A stretch of 64,000 bases of DNA from Anthostomella pinea (lineage: Eukaryota > Ascomycota > Sordariomycetes > Xylariales > Xylariaceae), in the NCBI GenBank assembly GCA_963556695.1, contig CAUWAG010000010.1, positions 3,906,001-3,970,000 on the forward strand. Direction: 5' to 3'. The translations under genes and the position numbers were made by a program. Position 1 is the stretch's first letter, and each line of letters opens with the position of its first letter. The notes under the pieces are model-generated. The model was not told where the DNA came from, did not search any database, and saw only the letters and a program-made list of their open reading frames with translations. Positions 21,301 to 31,700 of the stretch are shown here, one piece after another.

Positions 21301-24300
21301 TAGATTCCCGGATACTTGATTCATGCTGGGGGAGCCAGGAGTGAACCCGGCCACGTTGCAAACAGCGACAGCGGATGTGGCTGGGGAACATGTCAGCTGT
21401 AAGCGAGGCTGTGTCAGGGGTAGATTAGGTCATAGGCTCTAACAATAATGGTATTGACCCACAGTCCGCAGCATTGAGGTGATGAGACGCTATGTCGAGG
21501 AGGTCATCTCATGTTAGGTCGGGTGGAAACGAAGGAAGGTGTAGGCATAATGTGTCACCATCCAAATTTAACTAGAAGCTCTCGTAGGTGTCACCGATCA
21601 CGAAATTGAAGTCCAAGCAGAAGTTAGCGCAGGATTATCTGTCTTTGGATCACCGCTGCGTGTTCGCTTTGTGGCGAGGGAGGTGGAGATGAGGGCAGCA
21701 AGCTCACCAGGCTCGGGTTCATCGCGATCTCATGACTGTACATAGTACGCTGGGCTAGCAAATCGTAGAGTGGGTTGGGAGACTGTATTTTCTAAGGAAC
21801 TATAGTGTCTGAGCACCGCAATAGGAAATAATCTCATATCACACGCGGTTATAGGCGCTGACTTGATCCCCTCAAGCACTTTCAGAGGTCTCTGGAATGC
21901 AGGATCGTACACAATCCTCCGTGGCTTCATCCTCGAGTCTGCTCGGCTCATCGACGATTTTTCAAGATCAACCCTTGGTCTCCCCGACTAGGTCCCCTTC
22001 TCGACCTATCCGGCTCTTTCTTCTTCTTCTCTAGCGGCTCGTTCTCATGTTGGGTGTGTGGCTTATCCTCCTCTAGCTTCTTCGGCGGCGCTTGCTCTTC
22101 TTGCGTCATGACGTCTGGTACGGCTCGTACTTCGGAGGATGTGGTTGGGAAGTGTTCTTGTCGGATCTTAGGCGAAGCGCGAAAGGGGGAGTGCAATCGG
22201 TGTCCACTTGTGGGGCACCAGTTAGGCTCGTTCACAACACGTGGTATATGATGGGCAGGAAGCAGGGGCGAGGTTGGAGGGCATATTGGGAGGGGATCAC
22301 CTTGTGGTTGATGTTCCGAGTTCTGCCTGTGCAATTACAAGTGTCTGGATGAGAAAGGCGCTTCATGCGATGATGCTGGGTTCTGCAGAAAAGGTAGCCA
22401 CTGTAAAGAGTCGGAGGAATCACAGAAGACGCGACAAGACGAGTGCCTTTATGAATTCTGGTACGTGCCAGTTCTGAGCCTTCTGGGAGTAGTGGTCCAG
22501 CGTGATCCCGTCAGTAGTAGCTACAGTGTGCTGTACGTTGCCATAGACGTTGCCCACAGTGTCCGGATGACTCGTCGGCTCGCCGCTAAGTCGGGCAACA
22601 GCAGACACAGAACGATGGGTCGTTGCAGCAGCTGCAGTAGCTTTGTTCGTCGCTGCAGTTCCGGTATTCTCCACCCACCGCGCGAAACAAGGCTGAGCGG
22701 AAAGTATGCATAACACGACGGGTGCCCTACGGCTTTTTTATACCGATGAGAGGGAAGTGAGAGCGTCTCTCGAGTTCGTGACGCGACGATGCGTTCGCGG
22801 ACTGTGGATTTGAGGTCTTGCTCGACCAAAACGAAAAGCTGCTGGGTTCCATCGCAACCTGGACCAGTGCAGTTCTAACCGACAGAGCCACAGCCCTAAA
22901 AGAGACGACTTGTATTGCGAGAGGATGCGCGCTGGCCCCTGCGGGCTCCATGTGGCCCTAACAGACGACTGCCATTGCTTGCAGGTGCACTGGGTGGAGG
23001 GGCACAGGGGCCCCTGAGAACTTCCCTCTTCCCCCCTGGCATTTCCCAAAGCGCCTACCAAGTCGCCGTCCAGATATGAGTCTAGGCGGGCTTCAAATCT
23101 GCAACACCCTCATTTTGAGATTGTGCCTTGAGGATGACACACACCTCAATGTCGAGAGGCGGTACCCATGCTCTGCAGGTGAATGCTCCCTCGTCGGGGT
23201 CTCATCCGGTAATCCTGTGTCGAGGAAACTCAAACAGCGACTGGGAAAAGATGCTGTGAGCCCTATCCATCGACGCGAGCTCGGAGAAGAACCCCTGTCG
23301 GCACGCACAGGATCTCTTCCAGACTCAAGATTGCCATCTTGTGGGGGCCACGAAAGGATTTCGCTCGAGCTGACTTGAAGTGGTGGTCGCCGGCAAGGCC
23401 ACGCACCAACATAGCTCACATCGGCCGGCCGATCCAAAATGTTTGCTCAACGAGGGCGCGAGCTGTCTTCCTCTTCGCCTCCGATCGCAGCCAGCCAAGC
23501 AGTCGAAGTAGTTTGCATAATCATCTAGCAAAGGCAGTCGTACCTGTCTGCCATGGGCAGTTGGCTGGTGTATCTGCAGCACCTGGCAAACAGCTGAAAA
23601 GACGAAATCCGGGGATCTCCGGTTGTCTTCCGCTCGGCATTGATGTTTCGGACGGATAAATTTCGGCTGAATTTCGTGCGTCTCCTCCCCTTTACCCCTT
23701 TTCTTTTGCTCCTGTTGCACAAGAACCTGACGGATTGTAGGCCTCTGCTGTGATTCGAAATTTTGGGCATTGGTGTCGCAGCTCATAGTGAGACTTTTGG
23801 CTGTCTCTGAGGCATCCTGTTTGCCGGGTTGGAAAGATCGTAGAGGGATGCATGCGCCATACCGAGATCAGAATGCGGGGTGCAATGCCCCGGCACGATC
23901 GCATGAACTGCTCCTGGTCGATCGACTTGGGTCCCACGTTGACATGCCAGAGTCGGTCGGATCCGAACGATTGGGACCTCACTATGATCCTCTCAACCAA
24001 CCATGGTTGGGCGACCTGGGCGACCAACGAGCACGTCACCGCGTGATGGATTGCATCGTAGTTCCAATCCAATTCGTTGCCTAATCAGACCCCTGTGGGC
24101 GTCTTACGGGCAGTTTGAACCAACGGCCCGAGGAAGGTATGAGGCATTTTCGACGGAACGAGACGAGAGGAAGGGCATACCTGCTCCCAATGACCCGTCT
24201 ACCCGGCGTTGTGTCAGATGCACCAGACTGGCATTTTCGAAATCGTCCGTGTCCAATGCCTCTGATCTCTCTTGATCGGAATTGATGTTATCTGTCGAAC

Positions 24301-26326
24301 AGTCGGAGAACGATCTGGGTCTGAAGATTCGGACTTGAGATAAGAGCTTGGTTGACTTGGGTGAGATTGGGGAGGGAAATAGGGTGGGCATGGACGCCTA
24401 TATGTTGATCCTGGAACTGCGAAGGAACAGCAGCCGCTCCAGCCGAGTAGAGAGCAGCGCCTGGCTCGTTTATAACATATTCTGACTGGCCAAATAAACC
24501 TGGTACAACCGCGAATCAACGGCGTAGTAGTCTAATCAGGCCCACGCTTTGCTGGTAGGCTCGGGGGCGTGACCTATTTGGGTCTACCGGCTGTCTTTTA
24601 TGCCTTTGGAATATGAACAGTAGTAAGACTTATCTGTATGATTGCCGTGATTGATTTGCATTACCACTGCATGTTCCCTTTTTCGAGAAAAGGGTTAACC
24701 AAGTGCCCCAACAACAAGCCCCAATTGACACTATGATTGAGATTATACTATCATTTGACGGAGACGATCTCCTAACGGCATCTTACTATAGCGATACTGG
24801 CTTCGTGGCGGTCGAAGAGCAGAACCTGACGGCCTTACTATGGGTAGGGCTTCATTTTGATCTCCAAACTTGGGGAACCCCCACGACATACAGAATGGAG
24901 ACTGCGCAGCCAACTTGTTCCATTCCATATCCTACAGTCGTATGCTGTAAGGGTCTTCAGATTGTCCTTGTCTTTTTGACTTCGCGAAGATTAAGATACG
25001 CCTCCGGCACCTAGTTTGATTCGACTTCGAACACGATCGAGCCCCTTGTTGTAGCAGCCTTTAAAGGCTACCATTGGCGACTCCTCAATTACGAAGCGGA
25101 CGCCAGCATTTACTGGTCTCTTGATCTCGATATCACCTATTGACATAGTAGGGATTTCATTTGTAGTGGAACGTGGATGTATTGGAGCTCTTGAACGGCA
25201 ACAGTGGCAGGAGACAGCCATCGTCGCTGGGAAGTCATCCAAGCGTCAAGCGTACCCCAAGTTCTTGCCCTGAAGGATCACTCCACTCATCAGTCAGCTG
25301 TAGCTACCGAGTCAGCAAAGCCTCGGGAGCAGAACTGGCCACACGGCCTTCGACTCAAGTTCATCCCAAGCAAGCCTGCAGCATACATCCACGTCGCGAG
25401 TTTTCATGTGTTCTTATCATCTAGTTCCAGTCTGGCTCTCGTCCCTCTTGTACCTCTACCACATGATGGGGTTGCAGATCTTCGATCGTCTTCCAGGACA
25501 CCAACTGGGCTTGGAGACCCCAAATTCCGCAGCCTGAAGGGCTGCGAGGCTTCGCAAGTAGCGTCACATGCGCTACCCAGTGGCGTCTATCACCGAAGCC
25601 CTGTGCCTCGAGCCTAAGCGCTACCATTTATTTAACATAAAATTTCCCCATGAGATCCCGAACTCGTGTACCCCCGACTCAGATATCGATTCTGCCCTTC
25701 CAAAGTCTTTCCAGTCACACCTGGTGGGATTGGAGGCCATACCACTGGTATACCGCAGAGGAAATTCCACACAATACTCACGATGTTCATCCCAATCCCA
25801 TGTTCAGAGCCTGCTGGCAAGAACGGCACATGTTGGTTGCAAACTCAAACCCGATGAGGTGGCAGTCGGCTCTGCAGCACGACGGATTATCATTGGACAG
25901 CGGACCATCCATCGCGACACACGAGCGGCCCGATCCTTTGACTCCCGCGAATCATCGGCGGGATGGACTTGAGGGCTATCTTCAGCATTTGTTGCTATCG
26001 TCGTCGCCGCCCCTTGACCGCAAGACTGCGCCTTGAGTCCAACTGCACGATGCTGAGGCTCTCCCCTGACATCCAATTACACTACACCATCTTCGAGTGT
26101 CTCGTCGCATTTTGAGCCTCCTCGGGGGCGGTATTGGGCACGTAGGCATTTTTGGAATGGTGTTGCCTTGGATGCCTTCTCTCTATCTTGTCATTCTCGG
26201 CGGCTGCTGCGATCCTTTGCTACGACCCGAGGACGGCCTGTAGGACTCTCGGTGATATATGAGAAAGGATTCTAGAAGCCAGCAGATGAAGAATAGTAGT
26301 CTCGATCACTCAGCTCATACTTCACT
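18358..26326. other. 8-kb gene-poor stretch
   Basis: Many open frames of 60-200 codons overlap on both strands, but none shows a recognised domain, clear splice structure or consistent reading. A minus-strand frame (21391-20927) has a Cys pair pattern KWKCCQCHARF that hints at a small zinc-binding protein. Another (22334-21948) is low-complexity and charged. A plus-strand frame (24703-25014) is compact but unknown. I see no tRNA, rRNA or transposase signature. It is probably decayed intergenic sequence. Confidence 0.4.
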
Positions 26327-27794
26327 ATGGCTACCTCTTCTTGCGATGTGCTAGGAACTGCGCTGGACAACTCCCGCCCCCAAGCTTCAAGCAATGGAAG
26401 CCGCCCACGGACCCCAGCCACACTTTCCGCACGTCTATCAGCCATGGCGCCTACAGCATCGCATCACAGCATATACTCACGTATTTCTAGGGGTAATCTA
26501 CGAGTCCTTAAAGTATTATGGGCAGTCTTGCGCTGATATTTCTTAGAAAGGCAAGAAGCACGCAGAAATACGTACGACTCCTACACAGACGTCGACTTTA
26601 GTAAGTGGCTCAACTGCTGCCCGTCCACTTGATTTTAACCATACTAATACGAACGAGAGGATCACGCAGCAACAGGACTGCCGTCACTGGTCGCGAGGCA
26701 ACTTCTGTGGTCAAACACCAATGTCCATCGACACTTTCGTCCTCTGAACCTCAGGCTTCTTGTCGATAAGGGGATGAAACTCTCCTGCCTCGAAGACAAA
26801 CTCGACGAACTCGATATGAAGACAAAAGAAGGGCTCAAGTCACTCCCATTCGACAGGGAGAGATTCATTCATCGCTGTCTCCAGGCCCCTGGGCAGGAGC
26901 CAGCGAGTGGGGAGATGGTCGAGGATGACTTGATGTTGCAAAAGGAGAACCTCTTAGCACACGCTACATCACTATATAAGGAGTACTGTGTGTCGTCCCA
27001 GGCATCGTGTCCCATCGTATCGAGTCTAGAATGATCAACTAACATCCCATTCTCAGGTGAGCTCCTCGATCGGGAATACGATGCGCAGAAGTTCTTCAAG
27101 GTTCCCCTACCTACACACGAGAAGATATTCGCTTATATAAGAGACTTTCACGGTCTTGACGCCGAAGCGATTGGCTACTTGCGGTACGCCGACGACTGCA
27201 TCATGCTTGGAACTGATGATGTATTTCAGCGCTTCGAGAACCTCTTGTACTCGAGAGCTGGTTGGGTCATGGTAGGTCTTCTCTCGATTATCAAGTCGCA
27301 CGTCCCGCACAGGCCGATATCCAGATCCCAGAGCTACAAAGCCATCATGTCACTACCTTCTATCGCCATTACTATTCTGCCCTCTCTGTTGCTCCTAAAC
27401 TTATGTCAATCAACTGTCCCTACGCCCCTTCTCATCACATGCGTCAAGTACTAACATACGCTCACTGATCAAGAAAGGAATCGAATACCTTTCCAGCTTT
27501 CGCCGCCTCCCAAGCGCTGGTGCCGAGGATCCGGGAATGCCGGTCAACATGCAGAAGTTCAGGTGGGTGCTGAAGGGCCTCGTGGCCCTGCTCAGCTCCT
27601 CACTCGTTCTACCACCGATGGCGCTCCTCTACCTTGCGGACCTGTCCAAGCCATGGCGCTTCGGGTTCGTGGTGATATTTGGCGCTCTGTTTACCCTTGT
27701 CATCATTACCGCCGAGTCCCGGGCGAACCATGCTCTGGTGGCTATTGCTGCGTACTATGCGGTTCTCGCGAGTATTCTGGCGAATATTGGATGA
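26327..27794 (+). CDS. DUF6594-family membrane protein, six exons
   Basis: Exons 26327-26492, 26547-26600, 26658-26987, 27057-27271, 27313-27447 and 27474-27794 give 406 residues with every join in phase. The family is fungal and of unknown function. It is recognised by an N-terminal GLPSLVARQ block with helices (a heptad-like LEDKLDELDMKTKEGLKSL), a middle charged part, and C-terminal transmembrane helices. Here the hydrophobic segments are WVLKGLVALLSSSLVLPPMA, WRFGFVVIFGALFTLVIITA and the final ALVAIAAYYAVLASILANIG. The N-terminal 55 residues are Ser/Pro-rich and poorly conserved in such proteins. The intron before exon 3 has a TACTAATAC branch site close to the acceptor. The gene looks intact, unlike most of the preceding 13 kb. 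Confidence 0.85.
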
Positions 27795-28723
27795 TTGGCT
27801 TGGCCAGTCTGCGGGTTGCGGTTTTGTTAAGTCTGAAAGAGGCTGGCTGCCTTGTTTCTTTGAGACCGCCGGTCATTGTCAAGATATGTGGGGGTATCTG
27901 TTGAGGCCCCTCTCACGATCGTTCAGGAAGTTGAGTCTTCTAGAAGTTGCTTCCGCATCAATTCAGCTTCATTACCTGAAGGTATTCTCCGATAGACTGC
28001 GTTAACGAACCAAATGGATCTAGATTTACACCTAAGTAAGTAGTCACTAAGAGCCTAAGAAAATGGCTTCAATTCATTGGCTTACGTGAACTCACTGTGC
28101 CGACCGTCCTCAACGGCGCTGAGCAGGCATGCAATATTGCTTTCATCGGAGGGGAGTTTTCAAGACCATTGGAGATGAAACGGAGCTGATGGTTGATATG
28201 GATAACCGCTTCTACGCACCGTTGTGCCGTGACAAAGCAAATAGACTGATTGTCTGGTGGTTGGCAGCATGTGCGGATGATGAATAGGGGGGCGCTCTTG
28301 TGGTTGGAGGCGTGGCTGGTTATTAGCCTGAGGCTAAACCTGCGCACAGGCCACCATGACGCTGAGAGCTCCCCTAGCTGCCCTGCTGCCTACCGAAGCT
28401 TGACGGTTACAGTGGGCCACATGCAAGCTCCAGCTCTGGAATCCACCCAACCTTCTGCCATCCTCATCCTCCATCAATCACGAAGCTGAAGGCCATCATC
28501 AGGAACTCACCCCACGAAACCCGAATTCCGCCTACACGACATCCCTTGAACACTTCGACCTGTCACATTTTGCCGACCGTGCACACCGACTGATGACCAC
28601 CACAACCCATCACGAGAAAGTCAATCGATAATGCGAATGCGCCGACCGACATTCGGCTAACTCGGCTCACGATCAGAGACGAAACCGACCGCGAATGCGC
28701 CGACGCGAAACAATGCTGGCAAG
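27795..28723. other. Intergenic; promoter side of the Cdc13-like gene
   Basis: No gene is supported. The minus-strand frame 28347-28069 has no recognisable features. The last 200 bp are rich in CGACCGAC-type repeats and lead into the start codon at 28724. Confidence 0.45.
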
Positions 28724-31700
28724 ATGGACGCGACCGACACGGCAGACCAGCTTCATCAGCTTGAAGTCGCGCAGCAGACGCCCATTGCCGAATTAGGTCC
28801 CGATCTTGCAGAGCTGCCAACTCGATCTGTCCGGGGTGTTGCGACCATCACCTGGCCCTACAACTCCGTCAAGAACACGTTCGCATTTATCCTTGCCGAG
28901 CCAGACTTTCGACTACGCCGGAACAAGGGACAAGTTCGCATCAACTTTACCGGAGCAGCTGCCAAGGCGGCAGGGGAGTCTGGGCTGGGTAGCAGTGATG
29001 AGATTCTAATAGGCTTGGAAGGTGTGACGTGGGAGGCTGAGGAGGTCAAGAGACGCCAGAGCTTGCCGGGTGCTGGAAGCGAGTGGCAGCTGAGTTTCTC
29101 CGACAAGGTTCTACTCCAGGTCAAATCGAGCGAAAGTGGCGAGACAAAGCTCGTGACCATACCCAGCGACGCGGCTCCCTGTGAACCTGAATTACAACGC
29201 GAGCCTGCAGCGACTGAGATGAGACTCGAAGACCCGCCATCTCCACCAACTATCCCTGATTTCGCTACTCTCACGCCTGCTAAGGACCCTCGTGTGACGA
29301 GACTGGACGATGGTGAATATGAGTCCCCGGCGTTCATCAAGAGAGCGCGGGTCTCGTACGGCTCTATCTTCGAGGGCGGATTCGACGATATCTTCGAAGA
29401 CGATGGTAGGGTCAAGGGAGGGGGCCGTAAGAGAACTAGGTTTGGCAGAGATAGCAGCGCGTGGCGCTATACCAGCCAGTCTCCTAGCCCGGAACCCCCT
29501 GCATTACCTATCGGCGATATAACAAGTCACGACAATGAACAAGTCAGCTCTTTTTCCAGACCAGAGATGACCGACGAAGGATGCCAAACAGTGGAGCTAG
29601 ATCTGGCCGTGCCTATACCCACGTCAGTACCGATAGATACGACCTCAGAGACAGCCGCAGATTTCAAGCCAACCCTTGACGTGTTGGTTGAGGGTGACCT
29701 CGTTGACCATCAGCGAGGACACATGGTAGATCAAGGTGTTCAAGCGTTGCCTTCGAATGGTTGGCCATCGACAACACCAGCTTCAGCGCCGGCTCCAGAG
29801 CTCGGCTCAATGTTTCCTACATCCAACGCATTTGGCGCCCCTGTCGCGAGTGCCAACCCGTTCCAGTCTAGTACACAATTCGGCTCTATGGGAAGCAGCT
29901 TTGGGCGCTCATGGAACCCGAATCCAAATCCGATTGGTCTTCTTGGAGCGCATCCGGAGAATGCGCCTGCACAAACTCCTACACCAACTCATCGAGTCGA
30001 GTCCTTCCCGTCCCAAAGCTATGGGCATATGGTCCAGGCAGAACGACCCGCGTCATCCCACGCGCCTAGGTCGAAAAGTCGTACCGGATCGCCCAACGGA
30101 ATCGATGGGCCGAGCGGGTTCGCCGTCGAACGGGCCGAGCACATTGATCAAGATCATCGATTTGGAGCAATGGAGAATCACACGACCGAAGCTGACCGTC
30201 CAATAGTCAACTATCCACCCCTCGATGTAGAAGATGAGGTAGATGCCCCAAGAGCTCACGACGACTCTGTGACCGACTATCCGCCGTCTTACCTGGACGA
30301 CACTCAGCAATCCCAGGCTGCAGTCGGAGATGTCGAACGCGGTCCCTTAAACCTGGGATATCCCGTAGTAGCTCATGTGGGATCATCTTCCTGGGCCACT
30401 GTCAACAACTCTTTCCAAGCCACTGCAATGCAACCAACCGACCGTCTGGGTAGTACAGATGGCTCAACACCCGACCAAGCATTCGTCATCGATGAGAGTG
30501 ACTCAGATGAGGATCCCACCCCAATCCCAACTGCTGCCGAGGATACCATCGAGGGTGGCCGAGCTTATGCACTAGAAATGTACGCTGATGCAGAGGTCGA
30601 AGACGACGTCGATGCGCAATACTCAGATGACGACGAGCCCGAGTACGACGCAGACGAGATGGGTGGCGACTATGATGCGAGGATCTATCAACGACCAGAT
30701 GACGACGAGGATGATAGTCACGACGAGGACCTGCAACCGCGTCGTTTCGAGCCTGAATTTGCGGATGGTGAAAGCTATGACGAAGATGATCTGGATGAGG
30801 AAGACGTTGGTAGCTATGAGAGCGACTACGACATGGAAGACGAAGAGCCACAGCGACCACTCCAATCCATGCCACAATCGAACCCGACGGTCATTGATCT
30901 AATTTCCTCGTCTGAAGATGAAGGAGAAGCAGAAGAGGACGATGAAGACGAAGATGATGGCCCAGACGAACGGGTCGAGGATGTCACAGAAGCCGCCGAT
31001 GATCGGGAAGCTCGCCACTATATACCTCAGCTACAAAGGCATTTACAGCCGTATTTGAGTCAGCCGCTACATGGACGACAAGGTTTCTCCTTCGAACAAC
31101 CGAGACAATCTCCAGAACGTACGACATTAAGTACAGGCTCTGAGGCCAGACTGGGCCACGCAATAGTTCATTCAAATGGCAGGGAACCGTCTGGAGTTGA
31201 AGATGACATTAAACGGAATTGGGAAGGGGGGGAGACGTTTGAAGCTTTCGACGAAGAAGAGGATGAAGAATCTTTCGACGGCGAAGAGGAGGATCAAGAG
31301 TCTTCCGACGGGGAATCACAAGAAGAAGCGGGTACATATGGCAATGCAGAAGGTCCAGACGCCTCCATAACCCATCACGCATCATCTCCCCAAGAGTCTC
31401 CAGTACCCATCACCCAGGGCGCCACTGGTACTCATGAGAATAATGACTTGGAGGATGTCGGACAAATTGATGATAACGTGGCTGTCGTACCACAATCTGC
31501 AGCCGAAGGACTTGAAATACTTAGTCGAGCGGTCGACAGCGAATCGTGTGCCAACTCTTGGGTCGAGTCGGCTGAGGAGATGGTCGACCGCATTGCGGAG
31601 ACAGTTGAGGAGATGCTGACCGAGGGGAATGGTTCTCAGGACGCCGATGTCTTGATGCTGGAGAGATACAGCACTCCGCAAATCGAAGCCGATCTCCCAG

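Noticed and set aside
20927..21391. Zinc-binding protein (KWKCCQCHARF)
   Set aside because: Only one convincing Cys pair, no recognised family and no splice or codon support; left in the gene-poor description.
22000..24530. Gene cluster on the minus strand
   Set aside because: Overlapping frames of similar length on both strands, no motifs and no consistent splice sites.
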